Source of the DNA: Allacma fusca
Lineage: Eukaryota; Arthropoda; Collembola; Symphypleona; Sminthuridae
Direction of reading: 5' to 3'
NCBI GenBank assembly: GCA_947179485.1
Contig: OX359247.1
Span: forward strand, 56,455,131 to 56,519,130
DNA length: 64,000 bases
In this document: positions 27,217 to 40,600 of the stretch, one piece after another
How positions within the stretch are numbered: the stretch's first letter is position 1
Layout: each line of letters begins with the position of its first letter
Notes under the pieces: generated by a model
What the model was told of the DNA's origin: nothing
Database searches by the model: none
The model's input: only the letters and a program-made list of their open reading frames with translations
Position numbers and translations under genes: made by a program

Positions 27217-28427
27217 AGTGAACTCTCATTATTTCTTACTGTAACCAAAATCAAAACATCCAAAGGAAATTGTACATTTGATTGCTTCAATGGGATGTTT
27301 ACTACGAGGAAATTTTAATGTTCCAGCAGAATAATATTCTAAATTTGTTCATGTTCTTTCAACAAATTTATCTGCCAATTCAGCAAAATACATATCTCAA
27401 CTTGTAGAAGATAATATTAACCTTCGGGAACAATACTTCCAGCAGAATATATGAAATTTCAGCAAAATTTTTCGAATATGGTCAAGATGAAGTTTGGAAT
27501 GAAAGCAAAATATTCTACTTACAGATAAAAATACACGCAGGAATTTCATGTAAGAAGACCATTTTGCTTTAGTATTACTGTACGTATGAATGTAGACTAT
27601 TTAAATTTTAATCGAAAATGCATCTGGTCCATTTTTGGATTTCACCAACGATTTTGTTCGGAAGTGTGGATTGTTGGACCCGAGAAAAGATTTCAACACC
27701 AATAACCATTGTTGTATATTTCAAATTTTTAGTCCGTTATCTTCGAAATAGATGGCGATTGGCTCCGTCATTGACATACGTACTTGTCTCCATCCAATCA
27801 GATGTTTGGACGTGTTGAGTGTTACCGTAGGAGACATTTTCACTTGGGAGAAGTAGGCTATGATGACGCTATGAGTTCCATTAATGACCTGGTAGGAAAA
27901 CGACTGGTTGGTTAAACAAACCTGCTGTATATTGTCTCTGAAGAGGCAAAATGGTCTAAGTGCTGTACAAAAGCATGTGCATGTAAACCATGTTGGCTCT
28001 TCAGTGACGATATGCTAATGGTATATTTTAGGTAGTTTAGCAAAGAAAAGCTGAATTGTAGGCAATCGTATCAATATATCAAGTATAGAACTCACGCGGA
28101 AGCTAAAAATTTTTTCGCACGAATACATATGAATTGATGGATGAAGATCCTCATGGAAGATCAAAGTTTTTAAAACTTAACAAGACGTTTGAAGCTGTTC
28201 TGGTTGTTGTTTCTAATCCGGTAAAATATTATAAATGCGTAATACATATATGTATAGTTCTGTGTAGCAATAAAATTGGTATTCTTCTCTTACTGCTTAT
28301 GGGAGATTTCTTGAAAGGTGTTCGTCATTGCCTCTTTAGGACTACCTGGATTTGGAGTTGGAATATCAACATCTGAGTAGTCCTCCTGGAGAGCAGTGTT
28401 TTAATTAATTCAAAACTAAAGCTAATA
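27217..28427. other. Gene-free stretch between two hAT elements
   Basis: Short plus-strand frames at 27,618-27,818 and 28,134-28,376 have no recognisable domain. I find no bounded repeat in it. Confidence 0.4.
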
Positions 28428-28435
28428 ATTGTAAT

Positions 28436-30144
28436 CAGTGCTCGGACTGGGTACAGAAACCGTGTACCCGTACCCGAATATCGGGTACTACAAAATGCTG
28501 TACCTATACCCGTACCCATACCCGAGTACCCGGGTAAATTATTTCAGTACCCGTACCCGTACCTGAAAATACAATGTAGTACCTGTACCCACAATTTACC
28601 CGTACCCGTAATGTACCCAAAACCTGTACCCGTACCCGAGTATCTATTGTGTGTACCCGGGTATTACTCGGGTACTGGAAGTTTGGCCGATTTAAAACCC
28701 CCGACGACATTAGCCTGCCCAGCTGAAAAATTTCAAGTTGTCAATTTTTTGACCTCCATTAAAAGTGTCCGGGATTTTGGGAATTTTCCCTAGGTGTTAA
28801 AGACATCCTATTTGAATTTTTTGAAAAAATTATTTAAGGCATTGTGTGATTTTTTTAATAAACACTGACGAAATTCAAATCCTACTACCCCAAAATAATA
28901 ACTTGCTGAATGAAATGAAATGTGTTCTCGCTAATTGGAATTGGGACGGATTCTTTAATACTAAACTCTCCATAACTTGCTTTTCAACTTGGAGAACAAG
29001 AAACAATTTTTTTTTTCGGCTAATCGAACTCTGTGTATAGAAAATGTTAAACGGAAAAATTGGGTTGATCATAATTTTTCCAAGTCAAATATTGCGGTTT
29101 CAGGAAATAAATGTGGGAGGCAATATTGAATATTCATTTTATATTACAGCTTTATAAAACAAACATTCGTAAACTGCCTCTAACATTTATGAAGCCCGAG
29201 ACGGAGATTTTCGAAAAATGCAGGCAAAATAGAACTAAAATGCAACCCCATGGAAGTTTTGAACGCCAAGTTCAGATGTCTGTCAAGTTCTTTTAACATC
29301 AAAATTATCAAGATTAATCAAAGGGACTGAAATATAAATATTGCGTGCAAGGAATGATATTTTTCATTCTAAAATGTTATAAATATTCACCTCAATGAAT
29401 ACTCAAAATGTCATAAATACCCAGAATTGAAAATGCTCAAATTGCCTGCATAAAATGCCTTGGCGTTTTCAAATGGACAACCCTGGGTACTTGTAACGTT
29501 AAGAAATGGATCTGCTAATAAATGTATATTTATTCCGATCTTATCTCGGAATACGTCTTCAAATAATTGTAATGTTACGCTCCCAATGAAGCTAATTAAA
29601 TTGAATCCCAAGAACCTCCCTCTTGAAATTCTTCGTTGATGAGCTTCACTATTTAAGTCGATAAACAGATGATTTCACTGACTCTACGCTCTATTTCTTT
29701 ATTAGATTCCTTGGATGAATTATTAGAAGCGTAGATTGCAACTACCACGTAATCATAAACGAAACGAAGCCACTTGGCTCTGTCACTAACGCAAGTATCT
29801 GTATACTACGAAATAAGCAACTCGACGGTTGGTAGGTCTTATTGTTAGCCATAGTAATCCATCCCATCAGGAATCCTTGAAGTACCCAAAAATATTCGGG
29901 TACAGCACCCACGGGTACAGGTATTTTACATAGTGATACCCGTACCCATTGGGTACTACCCGATTGTCACTGAGTGAGTACCCATACCCGTACCCGCACC
30001 TGTACCCACTTTATTGTCTAAAATCCAGAGTACCCGGGTAGTACCCGCGTACTTGCGAGTACGCAACTTCTGTACCCGGGTAGTACCCATACCTGTACCC
30101 GTACCCATTTACCCGAGTATTACCCGTACCCAGTCCGAGCACTG
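28436..30144. mobile_element. Non-autonomous hAT element, GGGTACCCGTACCC word family
   Basis: The ends CAGTGCTCGGACTGGGTAC (28,436-28,454) and its exact complement (30,126-30,144) form a perfect 19-base inverted repeat. An exact 8-bp duplication ATTGTAAT flanks it (28,428-28,435 and 30,145-30,152), and this fits the hAT target preference nTnnnnAn. About 240-270 bases at each end are dense GGGTAC/TACCCG words. Another hAT-like element (about 28,678-29,485) has inserted into the left arm. The remaining core at 29,500-29,870 has a 66-codon minus-strand frame that I cannot assign. Confidence 0.93.
28678..29485. mobile_element. hAT-like element, AAAATGCCC family, inserted in the GGGTAC element
   Basis: Its left end GAAGTTTGGCCGATTTAAAA and, on the other strand, right end CAGGGTTGTCCATTTGAAAA agree at about 13 of 20 positions. 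Both resemble the copy at 30,319-30,906. It is flanked by GGGTACTG and GGGTACTT (7 of 8), a likely target duplication inside the GGGTAC array of the host element. The exact ends may shift by one base. Confidence 0.65.
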
Positions 30145-30318
30145 ATTGTAATCAATCTTTCGTACTTCTCGCTTCGTTCAGTAATTTTATTCTCTTTGAA
30201 ACACCACGCTTAAATGTTGCAGGAAGTATACATCCACTCTTTTCTAGTTAGTTGCTTATGAATCAAACTGCATTTACAAAAATATTCTAGAAAACGTAGA
30301 TTTTCTCCTTAAGCTATA

Positions 30319-30906
30319 TAGGGTTGGTCAATTCAAAATGCCCTACGATATTTGCCTGCCCAGTTGAAAATGCCTTGAAAATGCCCAATTTGCTGTTTTT
30401 GCCCACCATTGAAAATGCCCGACATTTTGAGCATTTTCTGTAAGTAATTAAAAAAATACTATTCCAAATTGATTATAAAATCATTTCAAATCATTCATGG
30501 CTAGTTTTTTGGTAAGCATTCACAATCAGTGACAAGCAAACTCTTGCAAAATAAAGTGTGCTACTAAACCAAAATAATAATAAGATAGATTCAAATGAAA
30601 TATTTATGTACTCACGAATTGGCTATTGAACCATTCTTACTACCAAACTATTCGTAACCGACATATCTTGCTTTTCAACTGCGAGAAAATCTATTTCAAC
30701 ACTTTGTTTAGAAAATATTATACGGATAGATTTGAGTTGAGCCTCATTTTTCCAAGTCAGACATGTGGTTTCAGGTCTTGAATATTTATTTCGTATTGCT
30801 TTCAAGGAATGATATTATCCAAAATTTCATAGATTGCTAAATTTTCGTAAATATTCACTGCAATAAATGCCCAAAATGCTTTGGCATTTTCAAATCGTCA
30901 ACCCTG
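30319..30906. mobile_element. hAT-like element, AAAATGCCC family, second copy
   Basis: The ends TAGGGTTGGTCAATTCAAAA and, on the other strand, CAGGGTTGACGATTTGAAAA form imperfect inverted repeats. Inside both ends the words AAAATGCCC and TTGAAAATGCC recur. The 8-base flanks AAGCTATA and ATGCTAGC agree at five positions only, so the target duplication has decayed or my borders are slightly off. Internal DNA aligns by eye with the copy at 28,678-29,485. Confidence 0.65.
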
Positions 30907-31132
30907 ATGCTAGCATTTAAACTTTAAACACGACTGAAGCGTGAAACAAGTCCATACATTTATAAGCTTGTTTTGACCTTTTGTGATTCTTTCACAGAAA
31001 ATTCTTTTCGTTTACATTGTTTAGTGCCCCTATTTGACGCATCGCGTAAACTAACTGTTATTTTTCAACAATAATATCTATTATTTTGTGTTATTAATTT
31101 ATCATACGATTTCACTTCCCTTTATTAGTGAT

Positions 31133-31157
31133 TAGGGTTGGTCAACTAAAAATCCCA
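31133..31157. mobile_element. Solitary left end of the AAAATGCCC hAT-like family
   Basis: TAGGGTTGGTCAACTAAAAA matches the terminus of the copy at 30,319 in its first 13 bases. I find no matching right end downstream, though a weak AAAATGCCTGCC phrase occurs near 31,871. It may be a truncated copy. Confidence 0.4.
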
Positions 31158-31159
31158 AG

Positions 31160-32798
31160 TGCATTCATTGCGCTTTGGGTATTTTGGTCAATTATAACAG
31201 TTTGGGCATCAATATAGCTTCGGATATTTACGAAATTTTAAGCATTTGTAAAATTTCGAGCAACACCATTCTTTATAGGTTGAAATTCGTTCCCTTGGAT
31301 TCCAAGATTTGCTGAAGAAAGCTCTTTAAGACTTCGAGTAAAATCGGTGCAGTGGTTTTTTAATCGTGCCGTTAGACTCAAGCACAAAGCATAATCACTT
31401 ATTAACCGCCGCTACGCAGCATTAAAAATTACATGTTCATCGCTCAGAAATTCCTAATTTACTGCATCTTTGTCAGCTTCGGCATTGAAGTTGAGTTTTG
31501 CACTGTTTTTACCGTTATGTCCGTTCTTAAAGTCGGGGACCAGAAAGACAGCTGTATTAAAAGTCTAAAGTTTCCTTTGAACAAGCGTTAAAAGATATTT
31601 GGGAAAAATGATTAACCGAGAATAAAAACTTGGAATGTTCTGAAAAGCACGTTTTGAGTTACGCAGAGTTTGGTGTTGAAGAACTCGTTGAATTTAGTTA
31701 TCCCTACACACAAGTTTAATGTTCGAAAACTATTTCACTTCATTCATTTTGACTATCGTTGAATTAGCGCATGAATTATTCAATAGTATTTACGAAAAAA
31801 AGCAACCAAGATCTAAAAAGATTTTATAGTTTGGATTAGGATGTCCTTAATGTCTGGGGAAACTGTCCAAAATGCCTGCCTTAAATGACGAGATTATAAT
31901 AGAATATTGTGTTTATTCGTTTAAAAAAATCCTCTTATAAAGGAAGGAAAGGCAAGTGTGAAAAATAAATAGCAAGAGGGAACTGAATAATTACAGATTT
32001 GTGCATAGAAACAGCTCCGGAGAACATTCCCGTGGTCCGGTTGAAAAACTTTGTGCTGCACTCTGGCGAGGTCTTAGGTCAATACCATGTAGACATAAAT
32101 CATGTTGTGATTTTGACATCAGGATGCTGTTTTACAAATTAACACAGTTTGGAGTTGATTGCATTTCTTTTCTGAACAAGCGATATGTTGTCTTTTAGGT
32201 CGGGATTACGAATTCAAGTTTTAAGTAAATATAACTAAGAAAATTGCCGTATACACTATTTATTGAGGATGCTACATGTTTGTAAAGATATCAGGTAACA
32301 ATATTTCCGTTGGAAAAAATAGTTCTGACCTTCTGACAACGGGGAGCGCAGTTCAATTCCATAAGACGAAAGCAACCTGTTTTATAAGGGCATTTATAAC
32401 TAATGTAATCCGGTGTAATCTTAAAGATCTTGATGAGCCTACAACATCCAAATTAGCAGATACTGTAAGTATGTAATCATTTATGGTGGCCTTAAAACGC
32501 CTCCAAATAGGATTATTTAAAGTTGTAAATGAATAATATTCAGAAACACCAAAAAAAATTTAGCTTGTTAAAGCTTGTAAAGGACGTTTTTGTAATTATT
32601 CTACATATGTATTTCTGTGAATATTATGTCGTGGATATTATTTTGGATAAATTTTAGTTTTAGGAGTTCGCGCTGGTAGCGGGGGCGAGTTTAAATACAA
32701 TTAATATTGATATTTTTTTTATTGTTGCAGAAAGGTCCTTTGAAAATAAAGGTTGGTAAATATTTATTTTGCGTGCCTACAACGTAAGCATGTACAAC
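31160..32798. other. Gene-free stretch
   Basis: Frames at 32,001-32,198 and 32,276-32,476 are short and carry no domain that I know. No other bounded repeat is evident. Confidence 0.4.
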
Positions 32799-32801
32799 TT
32801 A

Positions 32802-33189
32802 TACCCAACACGGACAGCAACTTCTGTGTTGACATAAATGTGGTGACATGCATATGCAAACATAAATGCACAGCATTGACATATAAATAGTGCAGCCAAT
32901 GAAATGAAGAAGAAATATGTGGGTAAAAACATGGTCATTTTTAGCGGGCCTGGAGTTTGAATGAAGAAGGTTCCAGCACATAATATACATAATTACTTTG
33001 TCAAGTTTTTCCCGCACAACATTTAGTAACTTGCATATGTCACGACTTGTGCTGACACAAGGCTCACATATCTATGTGAGAACTTGTGCAAGCCACCTCC
33101 CACTTATGTCAGTGTACGTACGAGCGCACAGCATTTCTGTGTCAAACATATGCAAGTCAGCACAGATTTCGTGCTGTCCGTGTTGGGTA
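32802..33189. mobile_element. 388-bp Harbinger-like MITE with perfect 18-bp inverted repeats
   Basis: The ends TACCCAACACGGACAGCA and TGCTGTCCGTGTTGGGTA are perfect complements. TTA flanks both sides (32,799-32,801 and 33,190-33,192), the three-base duplication of PIF/Harbinger. Beyond the perfect repeats the arms stay loosely complementary for about 80 bases, with shared ACATAAATG, GCATATG and GCACAGCAT phrases. It has no coding capacity; the open frames on it are accidental. Confidence 0.82.
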
Positions 33190-33192
33190 TTA

Positions 33193-34359
33193 GGTAAGGT
33201 TCAAAGCAAACGGTGGTGGTTTATGATTTTAGTACGCGGGGGCTCCTTGAAGGGAAAATAACTTGATGGAGATACCTAGGCTATTTTTGGGGAAGAGTTC
33301 GAAGAGATCGAGGGAAAAACCACACTTGGAATTGTAAATTAGGTCTAAGTCTGGGTTTGTAAAATTAGTACTTTAGTCTCTATAGTGATGTGTAATACCA
33401 AATACACCTCTTGTATTGGAAAATTCAAGTCCAAGGTCACCATCAGGATTTTTTGAATATTGACTGTGTCTTTCAAATATTTAGAGCAAGTAGAAAAAAC
33501 ATTAGAGATCATTAAAGAAAGCAGTCTGAATGTTAGGACTTCCTAATTCGTCTAAAATATTTCAACGTACTCTACCTCCTCCCAATTTTCCGTTTTTTAC
33601 ATTGAGTCCCAGTTGTCTCATTTACCGTTGTAAAAATGTTTAAATAGTCCCCATCGAACTATAACGCAGTTAACATCGATCATGACACGTGAAAATGAAG
33701 AAATATTTTTACATTGTGCGTGCTGCACAATTTATACGAATCAACAAAACTCTATTTTCAAGTTTCCCCAAATTCAAAGTTTTTCCAGAACCTAAAATAG
33801 CCTTACATATCGGATATGTTGCTAAATTGTTTATTTCAAAATACAAAACTCGAACCAGAATTTCGAAGAACTAGCAACTCCATGAATTTTGCATATGAAA
33901 GCTTTTTTCCTTCGATAACCAATTGTATGTTGGCAAACAAATTGCTAGATAAAACCCAGTAATTTATTTGAAATCACTCTCGAAATAAAAGTACCATAAA
34001 GAATGTACATATACGGACATAACAACATAGAGTGTACAGCTAAACACTAAGAAACAACAATAATTAATTGCTATTGCTTTAATCTATAGCATGGAACATT
34101 ACGCATACTCTACTAATACTTGTAATTGTAATAATGCATACTTAAAATTAGTGTAAATGTAGATAATTATGGAAAACAGTACACTATAAGTTAGAGCAAA
34201 CTAAGAGACAGCTGCTAAAAATATGACAAGAAACATTACAAAGCAAAAGGTAACAATGTTCACGCCGGAACAGATCAAGCATTTACACATCCAAGAGTAT
34301 CCATATTATAGGTATCGTATATGTATGCATGTACTTGGAATAATACATAAACTACTACA
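33193..34359. other. Gene-free stretch, downstream of Megf8
   Basis: I see nothing beyond AT-rich DNA. Short frames at 32,998-33,261 and 33,689-33,874 have no domain. Confidence 0.4.
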
Positions 34360-34365
34360 TTTATT
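34360..34365 (-). terminator. Candidate Megf8 poly(A) signal
   Basis: AATAAA on the minus strand, about 315 bases past the Megf8 stop codon. It is the nearest good hexamer I noticed. Confidence 0.4.
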
Positions 34366-34678
34366 TTTAGTCTTTTCTTAAATGGTAACTCTTTTTTCTT
34401 CATATTTAGAAAAAGGAGAACAGGAAAACTGATACCATCCTTTCATTTAAAAAACCCTCTAGCGCGTGTTGGTTAAAAAAAATTACAAATCTTGACTCAG
34501 TTGTGTACACTCATATTTTATATGCGGAACCACAAGCAATAATAACCCTATACAATTGAAATAACTTCAAAATGTTCTACCGAAGAAAATATTGCTGTGG
34601 AATCAAATTAACAATAAAGTTGCCTATAACTATGTTATTATTACTTCAATTGCGCAATAGCATGAGCTTATGTATTAT

Positions 34679-37600
34679 TTATCGTCGTCGTCGTCGTGCG
34701 TGAAGTGGAGGATGCGATCGGTTATGGAGATTTGCTAACGTGGAAGCAAGGCAGAGTCGAACGGGAGCCGTCGGACCACCGGGCAAAGATACCAACATTG
34801 TACAAACACCTGCTGAACCCTCTTGAAGGTTTTCTATGGCTAAAGGTCGAATACATATACAACCCTGAAGCAGGAAAATAAATTTACATACTCAAATTAA
34901 TTCAGGAATTAATTCATATTAGTATCACACTGCGAAATTTAAGCAAAGATTCTGTAATACAAAATCAGAAATAATTAATTATTACCTTGCGACAAGTTTT
35001 ACGGCACTGATTATAAGCAGGATAAAGAGGACTGGACTGTTCTGGCTCCAAAAGCAGAGTCCAAACAGCAAAGGGCCTTTTAGCCATAGATAGCATTTCG
35101 GCCACATGACGATGTCGTGCTCGTCTCGTTTCAATCTAAAATAGATATCAAAATAAAATAAAATCTACACGTATTGTAGCTCTAAATATAAATATTAATG
35201 TATAATACATAATAACGTTACATTTATATGAAAATGTACTACAGAATGACATTATTACTTTCTAATGCCTAAACAAAAAGTTGCATTTTAATTTGTGAGC
35301 ATCTAGACTTCCATTATACATTCGTACATGCAAGTTACATTTTCCCGAACTTACATTTTGCTTAACTTTCCAAGCGATGCCACAAGCTGCTAAGAAGAGG
35401 AAAAATGCGGAGAAAAATACAGAGAAGAACACGAAAAGATCTATGTGAAGCTGATCCTGGCGGAAAGACAAGGACCCGAAGGACACATCACCAACCCCTT
35501 CAAGGACAATGTAAAACCGAGTCAGCCGAAGGTCATGGTAGTCCTGCATTCAAACAATATTAAATTACAGGCAATTTCCTAAACCACTACTACTTCATGA
35601 GAATTTGCACACGAAATAACTTACATATGAACTACATAGTGTCTGCTAGCCATTAGAACTTACCTGTGGTAAAGTAATGACGAGGCGGTTGCGAACATTG
35701 CGAACGACGAGCACAGCTCTAGGATCCTCAAGAGTGATGTGCGTGGCAAAACCGGCTGCCTCTTCCTCCACTAATCGAAATATTGATGCAGTGTTGATAG
35801 ATCTAGGGATACTTAAATTAATGCCGTCCTCATCATGTCCTGAAGAACTGTTCGCATGTTCTGGAAACTCTTTACTATTAATATTTTCATCCTGTGATAA
35901 ATGATCAAGTTCCCCTCCCAACCCGTACTTCGTATCAAATCGGACCTGAATTCAAAATTCCAATAATGTCACAAACTAATCCACAGTATTCACAAAACAT
36001 TAGAAACTAAAAAAGACCAATACAAATTGATGCAACAAGTACAGATTCGTGTTTGCTTACCTGATGCATCCAAGTATTGCCATCTGGTTTGATGATAAAC
36101 GTGTCATCCTTTGGGCTTAAGTAGACATGAACTGATCCAACAGTCACATCTAAATTAATCCTAATGTTCACATTCATGAACTTCGGTTGCACTGCAAAGA
36201 ATACAGTTCGACCCGTCAGCAGTGCTTTAGGCTTCATCGTGCAGTAGTCTGGAAACAAAATATAATAATTATTTTACACTTATTACATAATGTTTAATTA
36301 ACTTGCACCTCCACTATAAACAGTATCGTAATTAAAAATGTCTATAATAGCCATAGAACTATAAAATTCTAAATGCTGTCACTATGCAATACTAGCAATT
36401 ATATTACATGTATATTCATGGATGGGCACTGTCTTTCTGACAGACTGTTTTGCTAAATAGTTACGTTCACCATTCCGTAAGAAATAGATGCTTGTGCGTT
36501 TCCACCATTGGAATAAGGTAAAAAAAAGTGTACACATTCTTATGTAGTAACTTTTACAGATAACCCAATTCTACCAACCATATAGCTTTCAGTTATTCAC
36601 ATAGTAAATATGAACCCCCTCTCAACTAAATACTTTCAACACAATGCAATAAAACTAAAAGCACAAAGAGGAAATCTTGATCACCTTGAGATTTAGGATC
36701 AAAACAATACTCGTACTCTACAAACATATGCCTATAACATTGATGTCCATTAGTGGGGTTGCCCAAATAAGTCTCACGACATTTGGCACACTGCGACTTC
36801 CAGCACTGACTGTGGCCCTGCAGTAGCAAAAATCAAATAAAAAGAAAGTTTTTAAAACCACATCCCATTATATAAATGAAACAATTGAAAGATATTTAAA
36901 CATGCTGCAACCAATAAGATTACCATTTATTGAGAAGTAGTACTATTGGCACAACATCATCTCTTCAGGCAAGCACAAACGCAACTATAATTATGCTAAC
37001 GTAAAAATAATAATAATTACAAGGACTCTATAACATACCATTTTAGAAAGATTCTGTGAGCAATGATCGCTCTCTGTGTTGTTATGACAATTGCAGTCTG
37101 TGCCGGTGACAGGATCACAGGTATCCCCATGACCATGACATTCACATTTCCGACAAGCCCTTCGCTTATCTTCGCTCCCACGAAAATAGCCCGGAAGACA
37201 ATTATCACATTTACTCCCACTAGTCTGTTCTTTGCACGCGCAACAGACGGCATCTCCTAAAGGACCCTCCGAAATGAATGTTGAATTAGATTGTATTCTT
37301 CGAATAAGCTCCGCTTCATCAAAACTTCTTCCAGCAGTGGCACAAACGCTTGAAGCGATTTCCGGGGGCAGACAAATATTTGAATGTCCATTGCAGAAAT
37401 CAAAACAAGAAATACAAGGTCGACCGTTTCTTGGGTCACCCACAAACAAAGGCTTGCATTTTGAACACTGAGGACCCATCGTGTCGTTCTTGCACTCAAG
37501 ACAATTATTCAAGTCATTCACTCCAGCGCAGTCTGAGTGACCATTGCAATTACATTGAGCGCTGCAGTTCCGGCCCACGTACCCAAAGTGACATTGACAC

Positions 37601-40600
37601 CTGCCTGGAGAGACACAAGTGCCATGGATGCACCCATCGTCACAAATCGGGACACACTGACCAGTTGCTTCTTCTCTGTAGCCCTTTTGACACTCACAGC
37701 GATAACCATCTTCCAGATCAATGCATTTTTCCGAGGCATCGTTACAAGTGTGATGTGAATTCTCACATTCATTTTCAGCTGGACATTTCATGTAATGCCA
37801 GGAAAGAATATCATTCCCAACAAGGACTGATGTAGCTGTGCAGTTGTGAGTTTGACTGGAAACTGCATCTCCGGGAAGGCACTGGCCCATACCGTTCCTC
37901 CCAGACGTGGCACACCATCTGCAATAATTACATTTAGTACATTTAGGCCATGTAATAATTGTTACATTTCTTTGACGCTATGATCACTCTATTCATATCA
38001 TTCAGGGATTTAGGTTGAATATAGCAAGCAACAAATTAAAAATAACAACAATTTTCTTATAACTCACCCACACGATGGATTCTGTATGCAGGAAGCACAA
38101 GATGCAAAAGTGGAACAAGGCTTTGGACAGATCTGAGCATCCCCATGCAATATCGGACCACAAACCCCGCCAAAGCACATTAAGTACGCGTGAGCTGGGG
38201 ACAAGCACATATTCTTTGTGATACTCCAACGACACTCCTGGAAGCCTCCTTCACCTCCACTCGAACTCAAGCAAGTATCGCAAGTCTTATAATGTGTGCA
38301 AGCAAGTGGACATTGCTCAGGCGGAGATGCCACAACCTTGTAAGTTGTCGTTGACGTATTCACGCTTTGTTTTCTAAAACAAACCCAGTCATACACTGGC
38401 TTTGACTTGAGTTCCCATCCCCACCCATTTGAACGCAATATCTGTCTTGTCCACGCACACTTGCCCGATCCAATGCACTTGTTACACTCACTGGCCACAC
38501 AGGTTCTCTCTGGGCAGTGACTGACATCCAAAACGTCCCTCTGCTTCTGGCTACAAGAGTTCTCTTCCTGACATTTCTTGCCAAGTGGGATACAACGGCC
38601 TATCTTGCAATTGGTGCACCATTGGCACATCTGTAAACGTGTGATAAAGCATTTAAAACCGGGCCGTCATTATCCATCTTTCAATGAGCACCTGGTGATC
38701 GCTAACCAAATATATATGTACATTCACAGTACGTGATCACAATATCAGAAACCATTATTTTGAGTTCATCAAATGCAAATTAAGACCAAGGGTTCCAAAA
38801 GCTAATACAGAACTATTGAAACAGCAATTCTATATATTCATACAATCACTATTAAGCTGGGGTACACCCTCACAGGAAAAAAGACCTACAATAAAGTCAC
38901 GACCTCAAAAGTTGGCTTGATCAAATAGACATTTTGTTTCTGTAACGTATTTTATATCCTGAATTTTGATTATGCTGAAATTCTAAATTGCATTTAGTTT
39001 CTCAACTCACAATCAGGTGCTCGGTAGAACTAGACCAAACGAGAAGGTAGCGTCAAAACTTTTAAAACTATGTTTGCCTTCAGTTCAGTTTGAACTACAG
39101 GGCTAGAATTTTGACCCAGATCCACAGGGTTTTTAAATTTTACAAAAATTTATAATCAAACAATTGAGGAAAAAATTCAAACCGGTGTAGCGTTTGGATG
39201 ACTCGGCCAGGTGCTTAAGCAATCCGTGCAGGTGAGATACTGGTTGCAATTTCTGCTCTCCATCCACTCCTTAGAACACATTTTTCCAACCTTGAGTTCC
39301 ATGGTGAGCTCCGTATTATTTGGCTTGATGGAGCATTCCCTTGGAATAGCTAGCTCCGAGTAATAGCACTGCTGGCTTTGGTTATTATTGGAGAAACAGT
39401 AGGAGCAGCCCAAGGTAGCTTTGCAACGTTCTCCCGAGGTTTGCACGCTACAAAGGTCCTTCGGAAGCACCAGTCGAAATAAGCTCTCAGAAGTAGTCGC
39501 TCCATCCCAATCCCAACCTCCCATAAGAAGCACATCCTCATGGTCAATTGCTGCAGCACTCCCAGCACGGTCCAAAAATTTGCTTTCCCCCTCAAGCAAG
39601 GTCCAAAGATTGCATTTGTAGTTATACGCAAAAACACTCGTATTATGGGGACCCCCCGTACCTCCCATAACTACCATATAGCTGTCAGTTGACACTGCTG
39701 CATGAAAGAATCTTGCCAATGGTAACTTATGGACTTGGTTCTCATCATTAGGTGGTAACACAGTCCAAGTTTTAGAGGGCCAGTGGAGTGCAAACAGTTG
39801 TGATGACACAGAAACTTTCCCAGCGTCGTATAAGATTCCACCAAAAACATAGAATGAATCAGTGGTCATGTGGTAAACGGTTGAATGTCCATATATCCCA
39901 ATAGGCATGGCCCCAGAAGTGGTCACAGGTTCCCATTCCCAGTGTGCGAAGTCTTGGTTCAACCTCAGGGACCATGTTCGGTTGGAAAACCCATGTTCCG
40001 GATTGAAACCCCCAATCATGACCAATTCTCCAGCTTCCTCTTGCTGGGGATCATTCGTGACCTTCAGCTCTGGCATCCGTAGTGTTACACTATGACCGGC
40101 AAGTTTGACCGAGTTTTTCATAACCCGGGTCCAGCGGGATAGGCGCGTATCAAAACGCCAAGTATCACCCATGAAACTCATATTCTGAGCAATCCCTCCA
40201 TGAATGATAATGTTTTCCGTCGGAACCAACGCACCAGCGTGGAAGTATCTGGCAGTTGGTACGGAATCTTCATTTGAGGTCACTACTAATATGGTCAAAG
40301 GTATCCATTTACCAATATCCCTGGAAAATTGGCGTACATCATTAAGTGCGCCATGGGAAAGAGAATATCCACCGAAAATCCACACATTTTTCTCATCGGC
40401 ATGTAAGCTGTGACCAAATCGAGAAAACACACTTTGACCATCGTAGAGTCGAGTGACAGGGATTTTTGAATTCAAGGTAAAACTTAGTACATATGCCGTT
40501 ATGGCAGCAGAAGGATGATTGTCGTCAAGGAATTCGTAGGAAGCGTTGAAATGTAAAGTAGAATTTCGGACGACTGCGCGAAGGACCAAAGTTGCCAAGT

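Noticed and set aside
37350-37835. 161-codon plus-strand frame opposite Megf8
   Set aside because: It is an antisense shadow of Cys-rich EGF exons; Cys/His codons stay open on the other strand.
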